Shown one piece after another: positions 1 to 7,443 of a stretch of DNA of 11,647 nt (position 1 is the stretch's first letter; each line of letters begins with the position of its first letter). The translations under genes and the position numbers were made by a program. The stretch covers positions 1 through 11,647 of the forward strand of contig JBOHPP010000021.1 in the NCBI GenBank assembly GCA_050731755.1. Reading direction: 5' to 3'. This DNA comes from JBOHPP01 sp050731755 (lineage in GTDB: Bacteria; Methylomirabilota; Methylomirabilia; Rokubacteriales; CSP1-6). Under the pieces are notes generated by a model. The model searched no databases, had not been told where the DNA came from, and saw nothing but the letters and a program-made list of their open reading frames with translations.

Positions 1-722
1 GGCGCGCCGAAGATCGTCGGCCTGCATGGCGGCGAAGAGATCGTGGGTCAGCTCGGGAATGAGGCTCGCGCAGCCGACCAGGGTGCCGTCCATCCGGTGC
101 ACGAACGTGGGGAAGAGGTACTCGTCCATGCAATTGAGGAGCGCGACGTGCGGAGCGTCACGCCGGAGCGCGCGGATGTCCCGCTCGTACTTGCCGAGGT
201 CGCGCTGGCCCATCTTGAAGCCCTTCACCTGGGGCAGGCCGGCCAGCCGGACCATGAGGCGCGTCGAGTACGCGACCTTGGTGTTGGCCGGGTAGACGTG
301 GACGATGATGTCGAGCCCGCTCTCGGCGCCGATAGCCTTGACGTGCTCCAGGACCGCGTCTTCCTTGACGCCGAAGCGCAGCCACATGTGACACGGCATG
401 ATGTCCAGGGCATCGGCGCCGGCGTGGGCGGCCGCCCCCGCGTGCTCGATCGCCTCGAAGGTGCCTTCCGAGCAGATGGCGGAGACGATGCGGACCTGCC
501 CCTTGACGGTATCGGCCACGATGCGCGTGACCTCAGCGCGCTCTTCGGGGAGCAGCGATCCGACCTCGCCGGTGTGGCCGTTGGTCATAACGGCAGTGAC
601 GCCGCGGCAGCCGGCCAGCCACCGGGCGAAGCGGGTGAGGCGTCGGCGTCGAGCTTGTAGTCGTCACGGCAGGGGATGGCCATCGCGGGGATGACCCCGT
701 GAAACGCGCGCAGGCTGGGCAT
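1..722 (-). pseudogene. Dihydrodipicolinate synthase/N-acetylneuraminate lyase-family aldolase, partial and frameshifted
   Basis: Class I (Schiff-base) aldolase of the DapA/NanA TIM-barrel family, which makes or cleaves C-C bonds of pyruvate-type substrates; the substrate here is unknown. Reading starts at ATG 722, 7 nt after a strong GGAGGA, and gives MPSLRAFHGVIPAMAIP, a typical family N-terminus. After about residue 28 the frame is lost, and this start frame stops at a TGA at 585-587. The family sequence resumes in another frame (TRFARWLAG, then TNGHTGEVGSL) and stays open to the left edge. One missing base at about 635-650 would restore it. The resumed frame shows the VYPAN tyrosine region and KGFKMG, whose second lysine (codon 214-216) fits the Schiff-base lysine. 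About 240 of the usual ~300 residues are visible; the C-terminus lies outside. It is the last gene of the minus-strand block, 30 bp after the acetyltransferase. A sequencing or assembly error is as likely as true decay. Confidence 0.8.
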
Positions 723-752
723 GATCACGTCCTCCGTCTGGCCGGCAACATG

Positions 753-1970
753 TCAAAAGATCTCGGGGCACCAGGGGGCGCGCGTGGTGCGGAAGAGCGC
801 GTCGGCGCGGGCCAGGGCGCCGGGGCGCAGCTCGTCCACCCGCAGTGCCCTCCCGAGCTGGGCCCAGGTGAATCCACCGAGATAGACGGCGCCGAGCGCG
901 GTGACGTCGCACCGTAGCTCCGGCTCGGCCGTGGTTCGCTTGACGCCGTCGTCGCCTACGCGCCACCGGCTCTGGTTCCAGGGACAAAACGCATCCACAA
1001 CATCGATCACCACGGCGCCCGGCGCCGCGTACGAGCGTGCCGCCAGCGCATTTCCGACGTCCACCAGCCGAACCCAGAGCCCGTCGCGGACGCTGAAGCG
1101 AAGCCGGCGCGGCTCGGCGAGCAGCAGGAGCAGCGGGTGGTCCAGGGGCAGCAGGTACGCCTTGACTCGCGCCATCCAGTCCACGTCCAGCAGGAATCGC
1201 CAGATCGTGCGCGTCGCCGCCGGAGAGTCGCCCATCGCCTCGGCGACGTCGACCGCACCCGTCTGCACGCCGCGGTCGAAGGCCAGGTTCAATCGGTAGA
1301 GCGCGTAGCCGACGGGCCCTTCATCCGACTCGAGGACCACGCAGTGCAGGTCGCCACCGCCGCGGCGGCGCCAGTCGGGGTCGGCCAGCGCACGGACCTG
1401 CCACCACGCGGACGTTCTCCTGAACATCCCCGGGGTTTCGGCCGCCACCCGCTCCCAGACCGGCGCCACGAGCTTCTCGGCCTCCTTGAGCGGCACGATC
1501 CGCGCCTGTCCGAACGGCTGGAACGGCGCATAATAGGCGGCGCGCTCGCGCGGCAGCTCGATTTCCCCTGTCAACGAGGCGATGCCATAGCCGAAGCGGC
1601 CGTAGATCGTGTCTTCTGTGGCCCAGAGGTACGCGACCGGCTCGCCACGCTCGTGGCAGGCGTCAAGCTGGGCGCGCATCATGGCCGTCAGGACTCCACG
1701 CCGCCGGTGGGTGGGCAGGACGCCGACGACGGTCACGCCAGCCGCCCGGACGCGCCCGCCGGGCACGGTCAGCTCGAACGGGAAAGCGCCGGCGCCGCCT
1801 ACGGCGCGACCGTCCTCCCAGACGCCATGCAGTCGCTCGAGGGGCAGGGTGCGCTCGAGCCGCTCGATCTGCTCGTCGCTCACCGCCGATCGTCCGAAGT
1901 AGTTGGTGATCGGCGTTATGGTCGCGCGCAGCTCCTCCACTGAGGAGCACGTCCGTACCTCCCAGCCCAC
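753..1970 (-). CDS. Eis-like GNAT N-acetyltransferase with C-terminal sterol-carrier-like domain
   Basis: A 405-residue protein of the length and layout of the Eis (enhanced intracellular survival) family, which transfers acetyl from acetyl-CoA to amines such as aminoglycosides, polyamines or lysines. The N-terminal GNAT fold (about residues 1-145) holds the acetyl-CoA loop VVGVLPTHRRRGVL (81-94) and the family motif YGRFGYG (123-129), containing the tyrosine used as general acid. A second GNAT-like fold follows (about 150-290, with SAWWQVRALADPDW near 187-200), then a sterol-carrier-like domain. The protein ends PWCPEIF; in known Eis proteins the C-terminal phenylalanine carboxylate takes part in catalysis, so an intact terminus suggests activity. 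The start is GTG, 5 nt after GGGAGG. It begins 18 bp after the DppC permease gene, so it is probably co-transcribed with the transporter. Its acceptor cannot be read from sequence; an imported amine or small peptide is an inference from position. Confidence 0.87.
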   Translation of the reverse strand: MGWEVRTCSSVEELRATITPITNYFGRSAVSDEQIERLERTLPLERLHGVWEDGRAVGGAGAFPFELTVPGGRVRAAGVTVVGVLPTHRRRGVLTAMMRAQLDACHERGEPVAYLWATEDTIYGRFGYGIASLTGEIELPRERAAYYAPFQPFGQARIVPLKEAEKLVAPVWERVAAETPGMFRRTSAWWQVRALADPDWRRRGGGDLHCVVLESDEGPVGYALYRLNLAFDRGVQTGAVDVAEAMGDSPAATRTIWRFLLDVDWMARVKAYLLPLDHPLLLLLAEPRRLRFSVRDGLWVRLVDVGNALAARSYAAPGAVVIDVVDAFCPWNQSRWRVGDDGVKRTTAEPELRCDVTALGAVYLGGFTWAQLGRALRVDELRPGALARADALFRTTRAPWCPEIF

Positions 1971-1988
1971 GTCAACCTCCCTTGGTGC

Positions 1989-2882
1989 CTATTGGACTCG
2001 CAAGCGCGGATCCAGCGTGTCGCGCAGGCCGTCGCCGAGCAGGTTCAGGGACAGCCCGGCCAGCGTCAGGGCCAGCCCGGGGAACGCGCTGACCCAGAAT
2101 GCCTCGCGGATCACGTTCTTGCCACTGGCGATCACGTTGCCCCACGACGGCACGTAGGGCGGCACGCCGACGCCGAGGAAGCCCAGGATGGCCTCGGCGA
2201 GCACGGCGTAGGCGAAGATGAAGGTGCCCTGCACGAGGAGCGGGCCCATGCAGTTCGGCAGGATGTGCCGGAAGGAAATGGCCAGCCCCCCACGCCCGAG
2301 CGCCTGGGCGGCCACGACGTAGTCCAGCTCCCGCACGCTCAGCACGGTGCTGCGGATGAGCATGGCCGTCCTCGGCAGGTACACGACCGAGAGCGAGATG
2401 ATCACGTTCCACACCCCCGGTCCCCGGACGGCCATGAGGGCGATGGCCAGCAGGATCGCCGGGAATGCCATCAAGCCGTCCATGACCCGCATGATCACGA
2501 GATCCAGGCGGCGGTAGTAGCCGGCCACGAGGCCGATCACGACGCCGCCCAGCGAGGTGAGCAGCATCGTCACACTGCCGACCAGGAGGGAGACCCGGCT
2601 GCCGTGCAGGACGAGGCTCGCGATGTCGCGCCCGAACTCGTCGGTGCCGAGCAGGTTGAGTGCGCCGGGCGGCCGGAGGCGCTGGCCCGGGTAGAGTCGC
2701 GTCGGGCTGTATGGCGACAGAGCGTCGGCGAAGACGGCGACCAGGACGAGGACGAGGAACACGCTGCCGCCCATGACGACGTTGGGGTTGCGCAGCAGGC
2801 GTCGCGCCCACCGACTCCGCGGCCCACCCCCAGAGACGACGGCCGGCGCAGCCTCGGCCACCACCGCCGTCGCGTCAGACAT
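1989..2882 (-). CDS. ABC transporter permease, DppC/OppC type
   Basis: Inner-membrane permease of a peptide/opine/nickel-type ABC importer, 297 residues, a normal length. A hydrophilic N-terminus is followed by a first membrane segment (about 34-55) and the DppC signature LLGTDEFGRDIASL (77-90). Further membrane segments lie in about 95-125, 137-180 and 215-285. The EAA loop that contacts the ATPase is at about 185-216 (ELDYVVAAQALG, then FRHILPN). The start ATG overlaps the end of the DppB gene by 8 bp (ATGTCTGA), a sign of translational coupling and a heterodimeric channel. An acetyltransferase gene follows, where ATPase genes of the DppD/DppF type are often found. The transported substrate cannot be inferred from the permease alone. 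Confidence 0.95.
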   Translation of the reverse strand: MSDATAVVAEAAPAVVSGGGPRSRWARRLLRNPNVVMGGSVFLVLVLVAVFADALSPYSPTRLYPGQRLRPPGALNLLGTDEFGRDIASLVLHGSRVSLLVGSVTMLLTSLGGVVIGLVAGYYRRLDLVIMRVMDGLMAFPAILLAIALMAVRGPGVWNVIISLSVVYLPRTAMLIRSTVLSVRELDYVVAAQALGRGGLAISFRHILPNCMGPLLVQGTFIFAYAVLAEAILGFLGVGVPPYVPSWGNVIASGKNVIREAFWVSAFPGLALTLAGLSLNLLGDGLRDTLDPRLRVQ

Positions 2883-3858
2883 AGCGAATACGGGGATCGA
2901 TGAAGGCGTACACGACGTCGACCGCCAGGTTGATCAGCATGTAGACCGCCGCCGTCAGCAGCACCACGCCCTGGACCACCGGATAGTCCCGGCGCAAGAT
3001 CGCCGAGATGATCAGTCGCCCGAGGCCGGGAATGTTGAACACGATTTCGGTGACGACGGCCCCGCCGATCAGGATGGCCATGGTGATCCCGATCACCGTC
3101 ACCACCGGCACCAGGGCGTTCCGGAACGCGTGCAGATAGATCACGCTGCGCTCGGCCAGTCCCTTGGCCCGCGCGGTGCGGATGTAGTCCTGGCGCAGGA
3201 TCTCGATCATGCACGAGCGGGCGATGCGGGCGATCAATGCCGACTGATTGAAGCCCAGTGACAGCGCCGGCAGCAGCATGTAGCGGGCAGCGGCCACCGG
3301 ATCCTGAAAAACGGAAGCGTAGCCGGCCACCGGTAGCCAACCCAGCCGCACCGAGAAGAGATAGATGAAGTTGAGGCTGAGCCAGAAGCCGGGTACGCAG
3401 ACGCCGAGCAGGGCCAGGCCCATGAGCCCGCGGTCCCACCAGGACCCCTGATAGGCGCCGGCCACGATGCCCGAGGGCACGCCGATCAGCACGGCCACGA
3501 ACAGCGCCGCCGTCATCAGCACCAGCGTGGGCTCGGCGCGCTCCCACAGCGCCTGCGTGACCGGGCGATCGAGGAAGTACGAGCGCCCGAGGTCGCCGCG
3601 GAGCAGCCGCCCGTAGAACCGGAAGAGCTGCTCGTGCAGCGGGCGGTCGAGGCCCAGTTCCCGGCGGGCATCGTCGATCTGCTGGGCGTTGGCCTCCGGC
3701 CCCAGGATGACCGCCACCGGATCGCCGGGGATCAGGTGGATGAGCAGGAACACGATGGTGACGACGACCAGCATCACGGGAAGGAGCGCCAGGAGGCGCC
3801 GGAGGAGGTAGGTGGTCACGGCGATCGGGCGGGAGTCGTCCGCGCGGACGACCCCCAC
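2875..3858 (-). CDS. ABC transporter permease, DppB/OppB type
   Basis: First permease of the peptide-type ABC importer, 327 residues from GTG 3858. The DppB N-terminal signature TTYLLRRLLALLPV is followed by the first membrane segment and LIHLIPGDPV (39-48), then ELGLDRPLHEQ and GDLGRSYF (89-96), all typical of the family. The EAA loop is at about 219-250 (LRQDYIRTARAKGLAERSV, then HAFRNALVP). The start is uncertain: GTG 3858 lies 9 bp after the binding-protein stop, with GGAGAAG somewhat far upstream; a second GTG at 3819 would give VTTYLLRRLL, closer to usual family N-termini, but has no clear ribosome binding site. It would pair with the DppC-type permease it overlaps. Confidence 0.95.
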   Translation of the reverse strand: MGVVRADDSRPIAVTTYLLRRLLALLPVMLVVVTIVFLLIHLIPGDPVAVILGPEANAQQIDDARRELGLDRPLHEQLFRFYGRLLRGDLGRSYFLDRPVTQALWERAEPTLVLMTAALFVAVLIGVPSGIVAGAYQGSWWDRGLMGLALLGVCVPGFWLSLNFIYLFSVRLGWLPVAGYASVFQDPVAAARYMLLPALSLGFNQSALIARIARSCMIEILRQDYIRTARAKGLAERSVIYLHAFRNALVPVVTVIGITMAILIGGAVVTEIVFNIPGLGRLIISAILRRDYPVVQGVVLLTAAVYMLINLAVDVVYAFIDPRIRYV

Positions 3859-3867
3859 CGGGTCGGT

Positions 3868-5436
3868 CTACTTCTCCAGCCAGACGTTGTGAAACCGCGG
3901 CCGCATGAGCGTCTGGTCGAAGCCCTTGACGTGGCTGCGCATCGCCCGCAACCCGAAGAGGTCTCCGTAACGGGCGACGGGCACCCGATCGTAGAACGTG
4001 CGCGTCACCTGCTCCCACAGCGCGAACCGCTTCTTGTAGTCGCCCTCCCGGGCCAGCTCGGTGAGCAGGCGGTTGAGCTCCTCATCGTTGGTCCAGCCCG
4101 GCCAGTTCGGACCGAGATAGATGTGGTGGGTGGGGTCATAGAAGTTCCCCATCCCCGTCGTGAAGACGTCGTACTCTTTGGAGTTGTTGCGCCGCTTGAC
4201 CAGCGTGGCCCAGTCCACCACCTGCAGGTCGATGGTGAACCCCGCGTCCTCCAGCTGCTGCTTGCTGAGCAGCGCGAAGTCGTACATCCACTTGTACTCC
4301 TGGGTGGTCATGAAGCGGATGGGCTCGGCCTTGTAGCCGGCTTCCTGGAGCAGCCGGCGGGCCTTGTCCCGGTTGCGCTCGTTCCACGGCAGCCCGGTCA
4401 GCTTCGTGTGCCAGGGCGTGTTTTCCACGAAGGCCAGGCTGGAGTCCATGCGGTAGAGCTCCGCGTGCCCTCCGGCCACGTTCTTCATGATGGGCTCCAA
4501 ATCCAGGGCCGCCTGCCAGGCCTGGCGGAGCTTCTGGTTCGTCATCAGGCCTTCCTTCTTGTTGAAGACGGCGACCAGCCAGTAGTACGGCCGGGCTACG
4601 ATGGGCTGCACGCCGGCTACCTTCTTGAGCCGTTCGTAGGCGTTGAGGTCCAGGTCGTCGGCGAAGTCCACCTCGCCCGTCTCGATCTGGGCCACGCGGG
4701 TGGCGGCGTCGGGGACGGGCATCCACAGCAGCTCGTCCACGTGGACGACCTTGCGCCCGCCGTACCCGCTGGCCGGCTCGCTCCGCGGCTTGTAGTCGTC
4801 AAACCGAGCCATCTTGATGTGGCGGTCGGGCTTCCACTCGACGAGCTTGAAGGGGCCGGTGCCGATCCACTCGGTGGCTTTTTCGGCCGGCTTGAACTTC
4901 TCGGCGATCTCGCGGGGATAGATGGCCGCCGAGTTGTTGGGGATGGCCAGGGAGATCAGGACGGTCGCCGTCGTCTCCTTGAGCTTCATCTCCACGGTGA
5001 ACTTGTCGATGGCCCGCACCTCGGCCACCCGCGCATAGAGTCCCTTGCCGTAGGTCGACTGCTGACCCCAGCGGTTCAGCGACGGCACCACGTCGGCGGA
5101 GGTCATCTCCTTGCCGTTGTGGAACTTGATGCCCTGGCGGAGCTTGAAGGTGTAGGTGAGCCCGTCCTTTGAGACCGCGGGCATGCCCTCGGCGAGCATG
5201 GGGATCGGCTGGGACTTGGCGTCGAGCGAGAACAGGCCTTCGTAGATGTGGTTGGCCAGCACCTCGGTGATCGTGGCCGTGGTCCAGTGCGCGTCCAGGG
5301 TGGGCGGCTCGCCGAGGTTGCCGACCTTGAGGACGCCGCCCTTCTTCTGGGCGTCGGCATCCGGAGCCGGGCCGGCGATGCACAGGACGGCGGCGGTCAG
5401 GGTGGCGACCGCCCATGAGGGTTTCCGGTGGCGCAT
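3868..5436 (-). CDS. ABC transporter solute-binding protein, family 5 (peptide/oligopeptide type)
   Basis: Secreted substrate-binding protein of 522 residues, the usual size for family 5 (DppA/OppA-like). The N-terminus has a positively charged start, a hydrophobic core and a likely signal peptidase I site after ADA (residue 29); the one cysteine in the core (19) lacks a good lipobox, so it is probably periplasmic rather than a lipoprotein. Mature family features are GGVLKVGNLGEPPTLDAHW (33-51), an NHIYEGLF segment (62-69), and the signature LTYTFKLRQGIKFHNGKEMTSADV (93-116). TGPFKLVEW and a C-terminal lobe containing PNWPGW follow. ATG 5436 has a strong GGGAGGTG ribosome binding site. It heads the transporter genes, 94 bp after the amidohydrolase and 9 bp before DppB. 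The family also binds opines, glutathione, nickel and sugars, so peptide specificity is only a family default. Confidence 0.94.
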   Translation of the reverse strand: MRHRKPSWAVATLTAAVLCIAGPAPDADAQKKGGVLKVGNLGEPPTLDAHWTTATITEVLANHIYEGLFSLDAKSQPIPMLAEGMPAVSKDGLTYTFKLRQGIKFHNGKEMTSADVVPSLNRWGQQSTYGKGLYARVAEVRAIDKFTVEMKLKETTATVLISLAIPNNSAAIYPREIAEKFKPAEKATEWIGTGPFKLVEWKPDRHIKMARFDDYKPRSEPASGYGGRKVVHVDELLWMPVPDAATRVAQIETGEVDFADDLDLNAYERLKKVAGVQPIVARPYYWLVAVFNKKEGLMTNQKLRQAWQAALDLEPIMKNVAGGHAELYRMDSSLAFVENTPWHTKLTGLPWNERNRDKARRLLQEAGYKAEPIRFMTTQEYKWMYDFALLSKQQLEDAGFTIDLQVVDWATLVKRRNNSKEYDVFTTGMGNFYDPTHHIYLGPNWPGWTNDEELNRLLTELAREGDYKKRFALWEQVTRTFYDRVPVARYGDLFGLRAMRSHVKGFDQTLMRPRFHNVWLEK

Positions 5437-5493
5437 GTCACACCTCCCGACGGGTGAGGGCCTCGTTCGTGGCCGAAGCGGTGCCCAATACTC

Positions 5494-5509
5494 GGGCCGG
5501 CGCCGGCCC
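5494..5509. repeat. Perfect 16-bp GC palindrome before the binding-protein gene
   Basis: GGGCCGGCGCCGGCCC reads the same on both strands. It lies in the 94-bp gap between the amidohydrolase stop (5531) and the binding-protein start (5436). As RNA it would form a tight GC hairpin, though a perfect palindrome leaves no proper loop. There is no T tract on either side, so it is not a canonical terminator. It could trim or partly terminate the transcript between the enzyme and transporter genes, act as a protein site, or simply reflect high GC content. Confidence 0.4.
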
Positions 5510-5530
5510 AGGTCAAGGGGCGCGCCAGCG

Positions 5531-7246
5531 TCAGGGGTGCCGGCGCGACAGGGGACCGCGCAAGAGCTGGCCGGGCAGCGCTCCCGTGTGCTTGCCGTCG
5601 CGGAGCAGGATCTCGCCGTTCACGACCGTGGCGGCGACGCCGCGGGTGCGCTGAACGATGCGCCGGGCGCCGGCCGGAAGATCGTCCACCACTTCGGGCA
5701 TCTCGGCGGCGATGCGATCGGGATCGAAGACGACGAGGTCGGCGGCCAGGCCCTCGCGGATGAGCCCGCGATCGGCGAAGCCCCACAGCGTGGCCGGCAC
5801 GAACGTCAGCATGCGCACCGCCTGCTCCAGCGTGAACGCCTGCTTCGTGCGGACCCAGTGGTAGAGGACGTGAGTCTGCAGCGACGAATCCATGAGCTGG
5901 GAGACGTGCGCGCCGGAGTCCGAGAAGGTCGTCACCGTGCGCGGATGGCGCATCAGCTCCAGCGCGTACTCCTGGTTCTCGTTGGCCACCGGCTGGAGGA
6001 AGAAGAGGTCGAGGTCCTTTTCCAGCGCGAGGTCGATCATGGTTTCAGCCGGATGCGCGCCGCGCTCCCGCGCGACGTCGGCCACCGAGAGGTGCGGCCC
6101 CTCCACGGTGTCGAAGACGAAGAGCCAGTCGTAGTCGGCGGGACGGGCCTCGGTGCCGACCGGCCGTCGGCCATCGCGCTCGCCCGACGCCTCGACGAGC
6201 CGCCGGCGCAGGTTCGGATCGCGCAGTCGCTGCTTCTGCTCGCTGAGGGGAAGCGCCCGTAGCTCTTTCCACACCGGCAGCCGGTCGAACGGAAGCTGGG
6301 TCTTGAACGAGAGCAGCGCGCTCAGCGCCCGGCTGTGGACCTGGCCGAACATCCGCCCGCCGGCGGCGGCGGTCTCGTCGAGGAGGGCCAGGTACGCGCG
6401 CCAGGTGTCGGGCGCCCCCCGCCGGCTGAAGACTCCGAACGTCACCGGGCGCCCGGTCTCGACGGCCAGGTCGCGGAGGCGAACGTGATAGTCGCGCAGC
6501 TCCGGGTGACCGGGGGCGCGATCCACGCCCTCACCCGCCAGCTCGAAGATACCAGCGTTGAGCTGGCCCATGGCGCCGACCAGACGCCGCACCTCGTCCC
6601 AGGTGGCGAGCCGACTAGCCACCGGCCGGCCGTCGGGCGTCTCGTGGCTGGGCGAGCGCGACGTGGTGAAGCCGATGGCGCCGGCCCGAAGGGCGTCGCG
6701 CAGCTCACGCTCCATCGCCCGCAGATCGTCCTCGCTCGCCGGCTTCTCGAACGCGCGTTCGCCCATCACGTAGGTGCGCAGGGCCGAGTGGCCGATGTAC
6801 CCGGCGTAGTTGATGCCCTTGGGCAGCGACTCGAGACAGTCGAGGAATTCGGGGAACGTCGTCCAGCGCCACTCGATCCCGGCCTCCATGGCCGCGGGGG
6901 GAATGTCCTCGGCGCGCTGGAGATTCCTGACGACGAGGTGCTTGTCGGCCGCCGCGCAGGGCGCCAGCGTGAAGCCGCAGTTGCCCATCACGACCGTCGT
7001 GATGCCGTGCCAGCAAGAGGAGGTGCCGAGCGGGTCCCAGAAGATCTGCGCGTCCATGTGGGTGTGGCCGTCGACGAAGCCCGGCGCCACCACCTGACCG
7101 TCAGCGTCGATTTCCTCGCGCGCTCGCTCGCGGATGCGGCCGATCGTCACGATGCGGCCGTGGCGGACGCCGACGTCGGCATGGTATCGGGGCAAGCCGG
7201 ATCCGTCGATCACCACGCCGTTCTTGATCACCAGGTCGTACGGCAT
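5531..7246 (-). CDS. N-acyl-D-amino-acid deacylase-family amidohydrolase
   Basis: Metal-dependent amidohydrolase of 571 residues in the D-aminoacylase branch, which hydrolyses N-acyl-D-amino acids to a carboxylate plus a free D-amino acid. The N-terminal strand region YDLVIKNGVVIDGSG (3-17) and the metal site GHTHMDAQ (60-67; H61, H63) are clear. NCGFTLAP (89-96) carries the cysteine (C90) that serves as metal ligand in D-aminoacylases. Further likely ligands are H201 (SPSHETPDG), H304 (QVHSRA) and D443 in SDSGAH, the catalytic aspartate position. The C-terminal LIREGLAADLVVFDPDRI is the usual closing sandwich. ATG 7246 lies 6 nt after GGAG. No signal peptide is seen, so it is cytoplasmic. 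It is probably the first gene of the block and would act on what the neighbouring transporter imports. Family members also act on dihydropyrimidine-like and lactone substrates, so the exact substrate is open. Confidence 0.9.
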   Translation of the reverse strand: MPYDLVIKNGVVIDGSGLPRYHADVGVRHGRIVTIGRIRERAREEIDADGQVVAPGFVDGHTHMDAQIFWDPLGTSSCWHGITTVVMGNCGFTLAPCAAADKHLVVRNLQRAEDIPPAAMEAGIEWRWTTFPEFLDCLESLPKGINYAGYIGHSALRTYVMGERAFEKPASEDDLRAMERELRDALRAGAIGFTTSRSPSHETPDGRPVASRLATWDEVRRLVGAMGQLNAGIFELAGEGVDRAPGHPELRDYHVRLRDLAVETGRPVTFGVFSRRGAPDTWRAYLALLDETAAAGGRMFGQVHSRALSALLSFKTQLPFDRLPVWKELRALPLSEQKQRLRDPNLRRRLVEASGERDGRRPVGTEARPADYDWLFVFDTVEGPHLSVADVARERGAHPAETMIDLALEKDLDLFFLQPVANENQEYALELMRHPRTVTTFSDSGAHVSQLMDSSLQTHVLYHWVRTKQAFTLEQAVRMLTFVPATLWGFADRGLIREGLAADLVVFDPDRIAAEMPEVVDDLPAGARRIVQRTRGVAATVVNGEILLRDGKHTGALPGQLLRGPLSRRHP

Positions 7247-7262
7247 CGTCCGCTCCTTTTAA

Positions 7263-7291
7263 TTGGAGGGGGCAGCGGCCGCCCCCTCCAA
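7263..7291 (-). promoter_or_regulatory. Perfect 11-bp-stem hairpin in the amidohydrolase leader
   Basis: Arms TTGGAGGGGGC (7263-7273) and GCCCCCTCCAA (7281-7291) are exact reverse complements around a 7-nt loop. On the minus strand the hairpin ends only 2 nt before AAAAGGAG, the amidohydrolase ribosome binding site at 7253-7260. There is no U run in either direction, so it is not a standard terminator. It may stabilise the 5' end, control ribosome access, or be a copy of an interspersed genomic palindrome. The structure is plain in the sequence; its role is inferred. Confidence 0.6.
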
Positions 7292-7304
7292 ACCTCCCCG
7301 TTCA

Positions 7305-7323
7305 CGCCAGGTGCGACCAGGCG
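7305..7323. promoter_or_regulatory. Imperfect dyad, possible operator between divergent genes
   Basis: CGCCAGGT-GCG-ACCAGGCG has half-sites that match as inverted repeats at 7 of 8 positions. It lies between the divergent amidohydrolase and VOC genes, upstream of the rightward promoter at 7376-7404. Its size suits a dimeric helix-turn-helix regulator, but no regulator gene is in the window. In such GC-rich DNA an imperfect dyad of this size can occur by chance. Confidence 0.25.
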
Positions 7324-7375
7324 CCATTTCGGGGCCCCCACCAGCAACGGACATCGTACTGCACTTGGGGCCGCG

Positions 7376-7404
7376 TTGCGTGGGGTCCGGGTATCGCCTA
7401 TAGT
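7376..7404 (+). promoter_or_regulatory. Sigma70-like promoter for the VOC and propeller operon
   Basis: TTGCGT (7376-7381) and TATAGT (7399-7404) are separated by exactly 17 bp, the ideal spacing, and TATAGT stands out against the GC-rich surroundings. Transcription would start near 7410-7412, leaving a leader of about 33 nt with a GAGGAGA ribosome binding site before ATG 7444. This placement also argues against a TTG start at 7405 for the VOC gene. Confidence 0.5.
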
Positions 7405-7443
7405 TTGCCCCAGGACCCCAGCGCTTCCCGAGGAGAGACGGCG

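Noticed and set aside
2570..4018. Minus-strand open frame of 482 codons overlapping both permeases
   Set aside because: It is Arg/Pro/Ala-rich out-of-frame reading of the permease genes; the permease frames carry the signature motifs.
3634..5172. Long plus-strand open frame (512 codons) opposite the binding protein and DppB genes
   Set aside because: It is antisense to two clearly conserved genes, has a low-complexity His/Asp/Gly/Val-rich composition typical of mirrored GC-rich codons, and shows no recognisable motif.
7405..7443. TTG start extending the VOC protein by 13 residues
   Set aside because: The TTG abuts the TATAGT box at the expected transcription start, and ATG 7444 has a good GAGGAGA site and begins closer to the conserved fold.
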